Assembly: GCA_965216105.1 (NCBI GenBank) | Contig: OZ244147.1 | Location: 1,302,001 to 1,366,000, forward strand | Direction of reading: 5' to 3' | Source: JAALLB01 sp017643495 | GTDB lineage: Bacteria > Pseudomonadota > Alphaproteobacteria > Rhizobiales > Rhizobiaceae | DNA length: 64,000 bases | Program-made: the position numbers and the translations under genes | The notes under the pieces: model-generated | The model's input: only the letters and a program-made list of their open reading frames with translations | Told to the model about the DNA's origin: nothing | Databases searched by the model: none | Shown: positions 16,251-25,868 of the stretch, one piece after another | How the letters are laid out: the number at the start of each line of letters is the position of its first letter | Numbering within the stretch: position 1 is the first letter of the stretch

Positions 16251-17240
16251 ATGTTTTTCAAGACTACCCGCCTGGTGTTGGCGGCTGCATTTCTTGGTGC
16301 ATCCGCTCTGACCGGTTTTGCAGATGAATTCAAGCCGGAGAATCCGGAATGTATCGCACCCGCCAATCCGGGTGGCGGATGGGACTTTACCTGTCGCCAG
16401 GTTGGCAAGTCCCTTCAGGACCAGGGATTGCTGGACAAGACGATGCAGGTCGTTAACCTCGCAGGTGGCGGCGGTGGTGTCGCGTTTGCCGAAGTTGTCA
16501 ACAAGCGCGGTGATGACAATGACCTGATCGTTGCAGCTTCATCAGCAACGGCAACCCGGCTTGCACAAGGCGCCTATCCGGGCAATTCGATGGATCAGGT
16601 TCGCTGGCTGGCGACCATTGGTGCAGACTATGGCGTGATCGCTGTCGCAGCCAACAGTGAGATTGACACGTTGCCCGCCTTGCTGGACCAGATCAAGTCC
16701 GACCCTGCTTCGGTCTCGATTGCCGGAGGGTCAGCCGTTGGCGGATGGGATCACCTCAAGGTTCTGATTGCCGCAAATGCGTACGGCATTGAAGATGTGA
16801 GGACTGTGAAATATGTGGCCTTTGATGGCGGCGGGGAGGCTGTCACACAATTGCTGGCCGGTTCCGTTCAGGCCTTTACAGGTGACATTTCCGAGGCAAA
16901 AGGCTTCGTAGACAGTGGTGATATCAAGGTTATCGCCGTGCTGTCGCCTGAGCGCCTGCCTGGCGAGTTTGCCGATTTCCCGACCGCAAAGGAACAGGGC
17001 GTTGAGGCTATCGGAGCCAACTGGCGCGGATTTTATGCGCCCGGCAACATGTCTGATGATGCCTATAATGCGTGGGTTGAAAAGCTTTCCACACTGTATT
17101 CCAGTGATGAATGGAAAGAGATCATGAAAGCCAATGGCCTTGCTCCGCTCGACCTGCAAGGTGATGCTTTCCAGGAATTTGTCGCGGGATCAGTCAAGCA
17201 GATCCAGGACATTTCCCGGGAAATCGGTATCATTAAATAA
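16251..17240 (+). CDS. tctC: Tripartite tricarboxylate transporter substrate-binding protein TctC
   Basis: This 329-residue periplasmic receptor has a signal peptide ending near LTGFADE. It continues with the TTT-family opening CIAPANPGGGWDFTCR. The motifs VNLAGGGGGVAFAEV and VKYVAFDGGGEAVTQLLAG are diagnostic of TctC/Bug-type proteins. GTGGAGGAAATACA directly upstream supplies the ribosome-binding site. It leads the tctCBA operon and is divergent from tctD. Two early Cys residues (about 30 and 43) may pair. The ligand is probably a tri- or dicarboxylate. Confidence 0.9.
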   Translation: MFFKTTRLVLAAAFLGASALTGFADEFKPENPECIAPANPGGGWDFTCRQVGKSLQDQGLLDKTMQVVNLAGGGGGVAFAEVVNKRGDDNDLIVAASSATATRLAQGAYPGNSMDQVRWLATIGADYGVIAVAANSEIDTLPALLDQIKSDPASVSIAGGSAVGGWDHLKVLIAANAYGIEDVRTVKYVAFDGGGEAVTQLLAGSVQAFTGDISEAKGFVDSGDIKVIAVLSPERLPGEFADFPTAKEQGVEAIGANWRGFYAPGNMSDDAYNAWVEKLSTLYSSDEWKEIMKANGLAPLDLQGDAFQEFVAGSVKQIQDISREIGIIK

Positions 17241-17350
17241 CCGGACAAGAACCTGTACCGGCGAGATGCACATCATCTCGCCGGTTATTCATATCGTTAC
17301 GATGATGCAGGTGGCTGCGCATGATGCGATGGCTGCCGTTGGAGGAGATC

Positions 17351-17782
17351 ATGAGTGACCGTGTTTTCGGCCTTGTCGGGCTGGTAATTGCAATCGGCTA
17401 TGCCTGGGCGGCCCTTTCCATTGAGGAAAGCTTCCTGTCAGATGCAGTGGGGCCCAAAGCGTTTCCCCTGATTATCGCAGCAGTAGTGGGGCTGTCTTCC
17501 GTGGTGATCATCATAAAGCCGGATGCGGCGCCGCAATGGCCCTCTTTCGGACGGTTTGCGGAAGTTGGTTTTGCCATTCTTGTGCTGATCCTTTATGCGC
17601 TGCTTCTCCCTGAACTCGGATTTGTTATCGCAACCGCCCTGGCTGCCACGTATCTGACCTGGCGGTTGGGAACAGCACCCATTGCATCCATTGTTTCCGG
17701 CTCACTGACGAGCCTGGGCATTTATGTCGTTTTCCATCAGGTTCTTGGCCTTTCGCTGGCCAGGGGTGTCTTCGGTTTCTAG
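17351..17782 (+). CDS. tctB: Tripartite tricarboxylate transporter small subunit TctB
   Basis: This 143-residue membrane protein has four predicted helices, the form of the TctB small subunit. They include FGLVGLVIAIGYAWAAL, AFPLIIAAVVGLSSVVIII, VGFAILVLILYALLLPELGF and a C-terminal pair around ATALAATYL. The conserved GPKAFPLI segment after helix 1 fits the family. The start at 17351 follows GGAGGAGAT; a longer reading from 17321 lacks this support. It lies 12 bases before tctA. Confidence 0.87.
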   Translation: MSDRVFGLVGLVIAIGYAWAALSIEESFLSDAVGPKAFPLIIAAVVGLSSVVIIIKPDAAPQWPSFGRFAEVGFAILVLILYALLLPELGFVIATALAATYLTWRLGTAPIASIVSGSLTSLGIYVVFHQVLGLSLARGVFGF

Positions 17783-17794
17783 GGAGGAAGAACA

Positions 17795-19333
17795 ATGGAT
17801 ATCTTTGCTTCACTTGCTGACGGGTTTGCCATTGCCCTTACGATGGAAAACCTGCTTCTGGCGCTTCTCGGGTGCTTTCTCGGCACGATGATGGGAGCCA
17901 TGCCCGGCCTTGGCCCCTCCAACGGTGTGGCCATTCTCATACCGCTCGCCTTTACGCTCGGCCTGGGGGCGGCACCATCTCTCATTCTGCTGACATCTGT
18001 CTATTACGGTGCCATGTATGGTGGCCGTATCTCGTCTATCCTGCTGAATATTCCAGGCGATGAACCGGCGATGATGACCTGTCTCGACGGTTATCCGATG
18101 GCAAAGAACGGTCGTGCAGGAGAAGCCCTGTCGCTTTCCGGGATCGCCTCATTTGTTGGTGCATTCCTTGCTACCTGGGGGTTGATTTTTCTTGCTCCGC
18201 AACTGGTGAAAATTGCGCTGCTGTTTGGACCTGCGGAATATTTCGCCTTGTTCACACTTGCCTTTGCAACGCTGGGCGGAGTCGCTTCAAGCAATCAGGC
18301 AAAAACCGCATTTGCCGCTGCCATCGGTATCGGGTTGGCCACGGTGGGTGTTGACACTCAAACCGGTGTTCCCCGCTTCACGTTTGGCGAGGTTCACCTT
18401 TATGACGGGATCGACTTCCTTGTGGCGATTGTAGGCCTGTTCGCATTGTCCGAGGTCTTCATATTTCTTGAAAACCGCCACGGTGAAGCAAGTACGGGAG
18501 GACACAAGGTTTCCGTTGGCCGGCTATTGCCGAGCTTGTCCGTGTTGAAGCAATGCACGCCGACAATGTTGCGGACCAGTTTTCTGGGTTTTATTGCGGG
18601 CGTGCTGCCTGGCGCGGGAGCTTCGCTTGGCTCGTTCATTTCCTACACAATGGAAAAGCGGCTGGTGGACAAGAAAAACACATTTGGCACGGGTGATCCG
18701 CGCGGGGTTGCTGCGCCAGAGGCCGGCAACAATGCTGCGGCTGGTGGAGCCCTTGTGCCGATGCTGGCGCTCGGTGTGCCGGGTTCCGGAACTACAGCCG
18801 TCCTTCTGGCTGTTCTGCTGGCGCTGAACATTACGCCCGGCCCATTGCTTTTCACCCAGCAGCCCGATGTCGTGTGGGGACTGATTGCTGCCCTTTTCAT
18901 TGCCAATTTCATGCTTCTGGCAATGAACATACCGATGATAGGCCTGTTCACGCGCGTCTTGCTTATTCCGCCAAGAATCCTGATGCCGATCGTGGCAATG
19001 GTAAGTTTTGTCGGAATTTACGGGATATCGGGTTCTTCCTTTGACCTGTTGGTGATGATCGGTTTCGGTGTGATGGGCTGGATACTCCGCAAACTTGATG
19101 TGCCACTTGTTCCGATCATTCTTGGAACCTTGCTGGGCAATGCAATGGAAAACAACCTGCGCCGTGCAATTACCATCGACAATGGCAATTGGTGGACGCT
19201 TGTTGACAGTCCGCTGGCAATTATCCTCTGGAGTCTGGCAATCATCGGTTTCCTGCTTCCCATCGTGTTCGGGAAGGTTGTAAAGCGGCGGATGCGTATG
19301 GCGAAAGACAGGGAAGGCGCTGTTGTCGACTAG
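17795..19333 (+). CDS. tctA: Tripartite tricarboxylate transporter large permease TctA
   Basis: This 512-residue polytopic protein is the transport channel of the TTT family. It has the family motifs MMGAMPGLGPSNGVAILIPL near residue 30 and YYGAMYGGRISSILLNIPGD near residue 70. Another copy of the repeat is GFIAGVLPGAGASLGSFISY near residue 265, followed by ALGVPGSGTTAVLLAVLLAL. The two-fold repeat of GxxPGxG is typical. The ribosome-binding site GGGAGGAAG is strong. It is the last gene of the operon, which uses an ion gradient rather than ATP. Confidence 0.92.
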   Translation: MDIFASLADGFAIALTMENLLLALLGCFLGTMMGAMPGLGPSNGVAILIPLAFTLGLGAAPSLILLTSVYYGAMYGGRISSILLNIPGDEPAMMTCLDGYPMAKNGRAGEALSLSGIASFVGAFLATWGLIFLAPQLVKIALLFGPAEYFALFTLAFATLGGVASSNQAKTAFAAAIGIGLATVGVDTQTGVPRFTFGEVHLYDGIDFLVAIVGLFALSEVFIFLENRHGEASTGGHKVSVGRLLPSLSVLKQCTPTMLRTSFLGFIAGVLPGAGASLGSFISYTMEKRLVDKKNTFGTGDPRGVAAPEAGNNAAAGGALVPMLALGVPGSGTTAVLLAVLLALNITPGPLLFTQQPDVVWGLIAALFIANFMLLAMNIPMIGLFTRVLLIPPRILMPIVAMVSFVGIYGISGSSFDLLVMIGFGVMGWILRKLDVPLVPIILGTLLGNAMENNLRRAITIDNGNWWTLVDSPLAIILWSLAIIGFLLPIVFGKVVKRRMRMAKDREGAVVD

Positions 19334-19336
19334 GTG

Positions 19337-19383
19337 CTGAATGGATTGTTGGCCGAATTGCCGCTGTCACTGGTACCATTCAG
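19337..19383 (+). repeat. Inverted repeat after tctA
   Basis: CTGAATGG (19337-19344) and CCATTCAG (19376-19383) form a perfect 8-bp inverted repeat with a 31-base loop just after the tctA stop. There is no T-run, so it is a weak hairpin or a possible regulatory site for the efflux operon that follows. Confidence 0.3.
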
Positions 19384-19466
19384 GGAATTGACGTAAGCTT
19401 TGTCTGCGGGTTTGTTGCAGATAACTGTCAACCCTGTTGGTATCATGCATCCGGGAATTCGGCCTG

Positions 19467-20600
19467 ATGAAAAAACAGCTTTCCATTTGGTTCCAGTTTG
19501 TTGTTTGCGTTGCGGTGGGCGCAACCGCTTATGGCGCATGGCAGGAGCAGGACACACTGCGCGGCTGGCTGGGATTTGCGGCAACCGGAAAGAGCAATGA
19601 GCGCAACCGCTCGCGCGCCGGAGTGCCGGTTATCGTGTCTGAAGTGGGGCGGGCAACAGACAATCTGACATTCGAGACGGTCGGTACCGGCCTGGCAGAG
19701 CAGTCAGTCGTTTTGAGGGCCGAGGTTGCCGGTACGGTTTCTGAAACGTTCCTTGTGCCCGGACAGCGGTTCAGCAAGGGGGATGTGTTGCTGCGCCTTG
19801 ATGATCCGGAACAGCAATTGGCGTTGCGCCTTGCCGAAACAAGGCTGAAGGATGCAGAACGCAACCGTGACCGGCTTGAACGGTTGCGCAAGAGTGGTGC
19901 AGTGGCAGCCTCTGTGTATGAAGACACTATAACAGCAGCCGAACTTGCCGGTCTTGAACTCGAGCGCGCACGTGAAGCCCTCATGGATCGCGTGGTTCGG
20001 GCTCCTTTTGATGGCGTGGCGGGGCTTCCGTCAGTTGAACCCGGCGACCGCGTGGAAGCCGGTGCCGAACTGGCAACCTTTGATGACAGGCGCACGCTTT
20101 TTGTTGAATTCGACCTTCCTGAGACAATCCTTGCACGGCTGGACACCAAGTCGAAAGTGGAAGCCACAACACCGATTGCACCGGGCAGGGTCCTGAAAGG
20201 GCGGGTTGCCTTGATAGACAGCCGTGTCGATCCGACTACACGGGCAGCGAGAATTCGCGTGGCGATACCGAATGAAGACGATTTCCTGAGGCCCGGTGCA
20301 TCGTTTACAATCACACTCGAATTGCCGGGTGAAGATTATCCGGTTGTTCCGGAACTGGCACTGCAGTTTTCCAGCGGGGCGCTATATGTTTGGCGCGTCG
20401 TCGATGGCAAGGCCCGGCAGGTTGAAGTGAAACTCATCCGCAGGCGGGCCGGGGAAGTGTTGGTGGATGGTACGTTGGCGCGGGGTGATCAGGTGGTGGT
20501 CGAGGGCACTCAGCGTCTGGCTCCAGACCGTCCAGTCGAGATCATAGGTGACGCGGCATCAACCGGTGTCAGTTCCGGAGGTCCAAAAATTGAAAGCTGA
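19467..20600 (+). CDS. RND efflux periplasmic adaptor (membrane fusion protein)
   Basis: This protein of about 377 residues links an RND pump to an outer-membrane channel. An N-terminal anchor helix (IWFQFVVCVAVGATAYGAW) is followed by the lipoyl half-motif VVLRAEVAGTVSETFLVPGQ. A coiled-coil hairpin rich in Arg and Glu comes next, with the second lipoyl half VVRAPFDGVAGLPSVEPGD, then beta-barrel and membrane-proximal domains. The start at 19467 (MKKQLS) is preferred over 19437 because it opens directly with the anchor. It overlaps the pump gene by about 11 bases. The substrate is unknown, and no outer-membrane TolC-type gene is nearby. Confidence 0.88.
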   Translation: MKKQLSIWFQFVVCVAVGATAYGAWQEQDTLRGWLGFAATGKSNERNRSRAGVPVIVSEVGRATDNLTFETVGTGLAEQSVVLRAEVAGTVSETFLVPGQRFSKGDVLLRLDDPEQQLALRLAETRLKDAERNRDRLERLRKSGAVAASVYEDTITAAELAGLELERAREALMDRVVRAPFDGVAGLPSVEPGDRVEAGAELATFDDRRTLFVEFDLPETILARLDTKSKVEATTPIAPGRVLKGRVALIDSRVDPTTRAARIRVAIPNEDDFLRPGASFTITLELPGEDYPVVPELALQFSSGALYVWRVVDGKARQVEVKLIRRRAGEVLVDGTLARGDQVVVEGTQRLAPDRPVEIIGDAASTGVSSGGPKIES

Positions 20601-23600
20601 TCTCTCCACCAACGGCCTTGCGGGGCTCAGCGTTCGCCGCCCGTGGCTGGCAGTCGTTGCCAACCTGCTGATTATCATAGCGGGCATAACCGCCGTTCTG
20701 GGCATTGATGTGCGTGAATTGCCGAATGTGGATCGACCTGTCGTTTCGGTGAGGGCCAATTATCCGGGTGCTTCTCCAACCACAATCGATGCGGAAGTTA
20801 CCTCTGTTGTTGAAAATGCCGTTGCCCGGGTGGAAGGTGTTGTTTCAGTCCGCTCTTCTTCCGAAGAGGGAAACTTCCGCATTCGTGCGGAGTTTCGGCC
20901 AAACCGGGATCTGATAGCCGCTGCCAATGATGTCCGAGAAGCTGTCAGCCGGGTTACAACGCAATTGCCCGACGGCGTGCAGGACCTGTTCATTGTCAAG
21001 TCCGAACAGGATGCGCGCCCGATCATGGATATTGCTGTCTGGAGTACAAGCGATCCGGTAGACAGGCTTACCCGGCGGGTCGAGGACGAAATCATTCCTG
21101 AACTCACGGGTACGGAGGGCGTGGCGGAAATTGCAGTGTTTGGCGACCGCGAACGGGTGCTCCGTGTAGAAGTTTCATCCGAAAGACTGGCGGCATACGG
21201 CCTGTCAATTGGCGAAGTGGCAGAGGTCCTCCGGGGTGCGCAGTTTGATGTGCCTGTTGGAAGCTTCAAGGCCAATGAACTGGAAGTCCTGGTACGTGCA
21301 GATGCCAGTGTGATCGATCCTGAACGCATTGAAAGCCTGATATTGCGCAAACCCGTTCGTCTGGGCGATGTGGCACAGGTGTATTTCAGTACGGCCACAC
21401 CGGAAAGCATTGCCCGCCTTGAGGGGCGCAGTGTCATCAGTCTTGGCGTCATAAGACAGGCCAGTTCAAACACGATGCAGATTTCAACGGATGTCCGGAA
21501 GACACTTGAACAGCTGCGTGAACGCATGCCGGAAATCAGGTTTGAAATCACCAGTGATGATGCCGTATTCATTCGCGGTGCTGTTCAGGAAGTCATCACG
21601 ACATTGCTCATTGCACTCGTGATCGTGGTCATGGTGATCTTTCTGTTTACCGGGAGCCTTGGAGCAACGATTGTTCCTGCCGTTGCAATTCCGGTTGCAT
21701 TGACCGGATCGCTTGCGGTCATCTGGCTGCTTGGTTTTTCACTCAACCTCGTGACCCTGCTTGCCCTTGTGCTTGCAACCGGACTGGTCGTGGACGATGC
21801 CATTGTTGTTCTCGAGAACATTCAGCGCAGACGTTCTGACGGGCTTGGGCGCAAAGCGGCGGCTGTGATCGGAACACGGCAGGTTTTCTTTGCGGTCATT
21901 GCAACGACCGCGACACTGGTAGCAGTTTTTATTCCGATTTCCTTCCTGCCAAGTGAAGCGGGCCGGATTTTCTCGGAATTCGGGTTTATCCTGGCGGCCA
22001 CCGTCGTGATTTCCTCTTTCGTGGCGCTTACGCTTTGTCCGATGATTGCCTCTCTTCTGCCGTCCCTGGGGGGAGAGAAGGGGCCCGGACCCGTTTGGAG
22101 AATGTTTGGCACTCTTTATGAGCGATTGCTGCGTTCCATCATGCTGGTTCCCATGGTTGTTCTGTGTATTGCCAGCCTGATCGCCGCGAGCGCGTTTCTG
22201 GTATACGGACAGTTGGGAGAAGAACTTGTTCCCGATGAAGACCGCGGTCTTGTGAATGTCTGGATGCAGGGGCCGGATGGTGTCGGTCTTGATCATACCG
22301 ACAGGCAGGTTCAGCGTGTCGAACAGATGTTGCAACCGTGGCTGGAGAATGGTGTTGCAAGTTCTCTTTATTCAATCACGGGACGATATGACCTCAATCG
22401 GGGGCAAGTGACAGCACAACTTGCACCGTGGGACCAGCGCACAATTTCGCAGGGAGAGATCGAAAGGCAACTGGCGCCTCAATTGGCAAAACTGCCGGGG
22501 GCAAGGGCGCGAATCTATGGCGGCAACAGTCTCGGGTTGCGTGGCGGTGCAGGTGGTGGGGTAGAGATTGCCCTTACCGGACCTTCATATCCCGCAATTG
22601 CAGATGCTGCCGATGCCTTTGCTGTTCGTCTGGAGGAATTGCAGGGTTTTTCAGACATTCGCGTACAGTACCAGGCAACCCAGCCCCAGATATCCTTGCG
22701 GGTTGATCGTGCCCGGGTTTCCGATCTCGGTATCCAGATGAGTGAATTGTCCTCGACCCTGCGAGCCCTGATAGACGAGGAAGAGCTGACGGAGCTGACG
22801 ATTGAGGATGAAGCCGTTCCGATCATCCTCCAATCACGTTCCGGTGCGATACGGGATCCGACCGATCTGTTGAATCTTTATGTAAGGTCGGGAAACGGAA
22901 AACCGGTTCCGCTTTCCCAGGTTGTTTCCCTGTCAGAGGGTGGTGTTGCCGCAGAACTGGATCGTCATGGCCAGCGGCGGGCCATCGAAATCGATGCTGC
23001 CATCGAACCGACCCTGCCACTTCGTACAGCAGTTGAGGAGGTCCGTGACCTTGCACAGGAAACCTTGCCACCAGGAATAGGCCTGCTTTTTCTGGGAGAG
23101 GCGGCCACACTGGAGGAAACCTCTTCCGGGCTCACATTCACCTTTGCTGTTGCGCTGGTTGTTATCTTCCTGGTTCTGGTTGCACAGTTCGAAAGTCTGA
23201 CCAGCGCCATTGTTGTCATGTTGACCGTGCCGTTTGGGGTGGCTGCTGCCGTGTATGCATTGTGGCTGACAGGCGTGACAGTGAATATCTATAGTCAGAT
23301 CGGCGTTTTGATGCTGATTGGGGTGATGGCCAAAAACGGTATCCTGCTGGTGGAATTTGCCGACCAACTTCGCGACCGTGGTGCCAGTGCATGGGATGCT
23401 GCGCGGGAAGCAGCCGGGGTGCGGCTGCGGCCAATAACCATGACACTGGTATCCACTGTTCTTGCCGGTCTTCCCCTGGTTTTGAGTTCGGGACCCGGCT
23501 CGGAAGCGCGGGCAGCGATCGGCTGGGTTGTTTTCGGTGGTCTTGGTCTTGCGGCGGGCTTCACCCTGTTTCTTACCCCGGCAGCCTATGCCCTGATTGC

Positions 23601-23673
23601 AGGCATCTCACGCCCGCGTGCTGCTGCTGGTGAACAGCTCGAAGAGGAAATGAAGGCAGCAGAAAACATTTAA
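20590..23673 (+). CDS. RND efflux transporter, inner-membrane pump
   Basis: This protein of about 1027 residues has the RND architecture of twelve membrane helices and two large periplasmic loops. Hallmarks are NLLIIIAGITAVLGIDVREL at the start, the proton-relay helix with LVLATGLVVDDAIVVLENI (Asp pair), and the second-half counterparts IGVLMLIGVMAKNGILLVEF and RLRPITMTLVSTVLAGLPL. The start is placed at TTG 20590 because GGAGG lies 8 bases upstream; ATG at 20548 lies deep in the adaptor gene and adds a tail without pump similarity. It most resembles the multidrug (HAE-1) branch. Substrates cannot be read from the sequence. Confidence 0.9.
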   Translation: MKADLSTNGLAGLSVRRPWLAVVANLLIIIAGITAVLGIDVRELPNVDRPVVSVRANYPGASPTTIDAEVTSVVENAVARVEGVVSVRSSSEEGNFRIRAEFRPNRDLIAAANDVREAVSRVTTQLPDGVQDLFIVKSEQDARPIMDIAVWSTSDPVDRLTRRVEDEIIPELTGTEGVAEIAVFGDRERVLRVEVSSERLAAYGLSIGEVAEVLRGAQFDVPVGSFKANELEVLVRADASVIDPERIESLILRKPVRLGDVAQVYFSTATPESIARLEGRSVISLGVIRQASSNTMQISTDVRKTLEQLRERMPEIRFEITSDDAVFIRGAVQEVITTLLIALVIVVMVIFLFTGSLGATIVPAVAIPVALTGSLAVIWLLGFSLNLVTLLALVLATGLVVDDAIVVLENIQRRRSDGLGRKAAAVIGTRQVFFAVIATTATLVAVFIPISFLPSEAGRIFSEFGFILAATVVISSFVALTLCPMIASLLPSLGGEKGPGPVWRMFGTLYERLLRSIMLVPMVVLCIASLIAASAFLVYGQLGEELVPDEDRGLVNVWMQGPDGVGLDHTDRQVQRVEQMLQPWLENGVASSLYSITGRYDLNRGQVTAQLAPWDQRTISQGEIERQLAPQLAKLPGARARIYGGNSLGLRGGAGGGVEIALTGPSYPAIADAADAFAVRLEELQGFSDIRVQYQATQPQISLRVDRARVSDLGIQMSELSSTLRALIDEEELTELTIEDEAVPIILQSRSGAIRDPTDLLNLYVRSGNGKPVPLSQVVSLSEGGVAAELDRHGQRRAIEIDAAIEPTLPLRTAVEEVRDLAQETLPPGIGLLFLGEAATLEETSSGLTFTFAVALVVIFLVLVAQFESLTSAIVVMLTVPFGVAAAVYALWLTGVTVNIYSQIGVLMLIGVMAKNGILLVEFADQLRDRGASAWDAAREAAGVRLRPITMTLVSTVLAGLPLVLSSGPGSEARAAIGWVVFGGLGLAAGFTLFLTPAAYALIAGISRPRAAAGEQLEEEMKAAENI

Positions 23674-23715
23674 CGGCTGCATCTGAAACCAAGAGACGGA
23701 AACCACCGCCTGGCG

Positions 23716-23747
23716 TTTGGCAGATTGATTCAGGATGTTTTGCCAAA
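23716..23747. terminator. Possible weak terminator between convergent genes
   Basis: TTTGGCA (23716-23722) and TGCCAAA (23741-23747) pair perfectly with an 18-base loop between the RND pump gene and the convergent membrane-protein gene. The stem is short and lacks a T-run, so this is a weak candidate. Confidence 0.3.
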
Positions 23748-23803
23748 TCTTTGAAAAACAATGGCCTTCATGGAAGGCAGGAGTGGGTCTGGATGCTTTT
23801 CAT

Positions 23804-25741
23804 TCAGTTAACCTGACCGTTTTTTCTGGTGCATGCAATTCTTCGCGATTCAGAATTCGCGATCACGAGAACAGCCGGAAACCCGACCTTCAAGGCTGAC
23901 TGGCAAAGCTCTTCGTCATCAACATAATATGAGGATGAACCTTGCAATTCATAGGCAGCAAGGCCGTAATCGCGGGTTACGTCACAACCTGAATTGCTTG
24001 GGGGCAGACCGCGCAACATCGGTTGAGCGGTCAGTGCAGGTAGTACAAATGACTGCGCCCAGCATATGTCCAGTTGTTTCCAGAATCCGGAAAAGTCGGG
24101 CTTCACAAATATCAGATAATCCCTTCCATGTTCCTTGGAAACGGTTTCTGCCTCTTGAACTATTCTTTGGTTCAGCCGGATGAGATCTTCGTTTTTCGAG
24201 TACTGTTTTTCATTGGCACCTGCGAGCATTCCCATGGCTTTCCACCGATCCTTTTCCATAAAGGACAATCCGGAGAAAAGCAGAAGTGCAAAAGTCATTT
24301 GTGGAACGGCTTTCATTCCGGACAGGATGGCAGGAACGGGAAGTAATGCGGCCAATAGCAATATGCATATCCACATTCCAGGGTTTGCGAAATAACTGGC
24401 AGCCCCTGCAGGCAAGTCAAGCAACAAGCTGCTGATTGTTGCTGCCAGAACCATCGGGAACAGGGCGCAAGGGATTTTCCAACTACCGTTATCAAGCTTG
24501 GTGTGTTTCCAGATTACCAAGCCGGTCACGCCGGTGAGTACTATGTGAAACAGGGCTTGCTGATGCCAGTCAAAGAGATATTTCAGAGGTCCGAAAATTC
24601 CTGAGGATGCAGTTCCGCTTCCGAAGAACATTCCGAAGATTGCAATAAACGGCACAACACAAAAGATGAATGCCAGGAAAGCGTTCTTCACCAGATTGCG
24701 GCCTGTGATGGTCATGAACATACTGATGCCTGCGCTTATGACCGCACCAGTCGAAATTTTGGACATGCTTGCCAGAACAACCGCTAGAGCAAAGGTCAGT
24801 AATATCAGAAACTTTCCGGGTGTTTGCAGCTCTGAAGTAGCCCATTCAAGCATTACGGGCAGAACGGCGAGCATTATCAGCAAGCTCAGAATGTAAGATT
24901 CCGAACTGAAATAGGATGGTGTTTGCAATAGCGAGAAGAGTAGCGGCCAACTCAGGAACAAGCTCAAACCGCTGACAGTTCCAAGTACTGGCCATCCTCG
25001 CGGTTTTAGCGCTGCAATTGCATGGCAAAGCGCCAGAAACATAATCGGCAGCGTAATTGTCAAGGAAACGAGAAAACTGGCCTGAAGACCTGCAATATCC
25101 AGCCATGTACCAACTGCTCCAGCAATTTTGTGAAAGAGAACATGATAAGAAAGCGGAACAAGGCCATCTAAACCAATGCTCGACAGCCCGTGAAATTCGA
25201 TCATGTTTATGATTGCAGCGTGAAACAGGGTATCCCTGTGCTGGAGACCGGCCAGGGAGTTTTCCATTGCAAAGGGAGTAATTTTCCCCATCCCCAATGT
25301 GGCTGTGAAAATGGCGAAACCCAATAAGCAACCCAACACAGAAAGCCAGATGAATTGTTTGGGACGGTGATGAATGGTTAGCAAACCTCCCAATCCCACT
25401 GCAGCTGTTGTGAGATAAGTCAGGTCGAGAAATGTTCGCGCGATTGAATCCGGCATAATCCTGGTTGCTGCCAAGGGCAGGAAGAGCAGGACAAGCAGGG
25501 CGATGAATCTTGTTGTATGTGGCGGCGTACGGCTTTTACTGGCTATCCAGCAGGGAAACCAGATTGTTGCAAACGCCATCAATGATATTCGAAAATATTC
25601 GGCTTTTCCCAACCCATTGCCGAAGTATTCAGGCAGGTATGATCTCGACAAACATATCTGGATAACCAAGGCGAAAGTGGTAATGGTAATTAGCCAGCAA
25701 CCGGCAATCTCCAAGCTTTTCTTTTCGCTAGCTTCCAGCAT
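23804..25741 (-). CDS. Large polytopic membrane protein, possible GT-C-type glycosyltransferase
   Basis: This 645-residue protein has about twelve to fourteen hydrophobic helices and a soluble C-terminal tail of about 130 residues. I do not recognise a named family. The early extracytoplasmic loop has acidic and His residues (QHRDTLFHAAIINMIEFHG, about residues 167-185), the place where GT-C enzymes such as ArnT and PMTs keep their catalytic acid. The C-terminal tail has several Cys residues (DICWAQ, SGCDVT, ELCQSA). It is divergent from rmlB across 127 bases and sits beside sugar-nucleotide genes. A role in transferring or polymerising a lipid-linked sugar is therefore plausible. Base composition is more AT-rich than the flanking regions. 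Confidence 0.6.
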   Translation of the reverse strand: MLEASEKKSLEIAGCWLITITTFALVIQICLSRSYLPEYFGNGLGKAEYFRISLMAFATIWFPCWIASKSRTPPHTTRFIALLVLLFLPLAATRIMPDSIARTFLDLTYLTTAAVGLGGLLTIHHRPKQFIWLSVLGCLLGFAIFTATLGMGKITPFAMENSLAGLQHRDTLFHAAIINMIEFHGLSSIGLDGLVPLSYHVLFHKIAGAVGTWLDIAGLQASFLVSLTITLPIMFLALCHAIAALKPRGWPVLGTVSGLSLFLSWPLLFSLLQTPSYFSSESYILSLLIMLAVLPVMLEWATSELQTPGKFLILLTFALAVVLASMSKISTGAVISAGISMFMTITGRNLVKNAFLAFIFCVVPFIAIFGMFFGSGTASSGIFGPLKYLFDWHQQALFHIVLTGVTGLVIWKHTKLDNGSWKIPCALFPMVLAATISSLLLDLPAGAASYFANPGMWICILLLAALLPVPAILSGMKAVPQMTFALLLFSGLSFMEKDRWKAMGMLAGANEKQYSKNEDLIRLNQRIVQEAETVSKEHGRDYLIFVKPDFSGFWKQLDICWAQSFVLPALTAQPMLRGLPPSNSGCDVTRDYGLAAYELQGSSSYYVDDEELCQSALKVGFPAVLVIANSESRRIACTRKNGQVN

Positions 25742-25790
25742 CCCCGATCAACAACCCTATAAAAATTCAAGCTAAAATACCCATAAGGCA

Positions 25791-25868
25791 TTGGATTTTG
25801 GCTGAAAACCACTTTATACCCGGAACAGCGGACGCTTGAGTGTTTGGCTGTATCAGGAGAAGTATGCT
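25791..25868 (+). promoter_or_regulatory. Promoter and ribosome-binding site of the rmlBA operon
   Basis: TTGGAT (25791-25796) and TATACC (25815-25820), 18 bases apart, form a plausible promoter. AGGAGA (25855-25860) lies 8 bases before a GTG codon at 25869. That codon opens the Rossmann motif directly and decides the rmlB start over the upstream reading from 25836. Confidence 0.45.

Noticed and set aside
19529..21572. Long antisense frames of 261 and 270 residues opposite the RND genes
   Set aside because: They are rich in Ser, Arg and Thr with no domain features, as expected for shadows of genes with GC-rich third positions.
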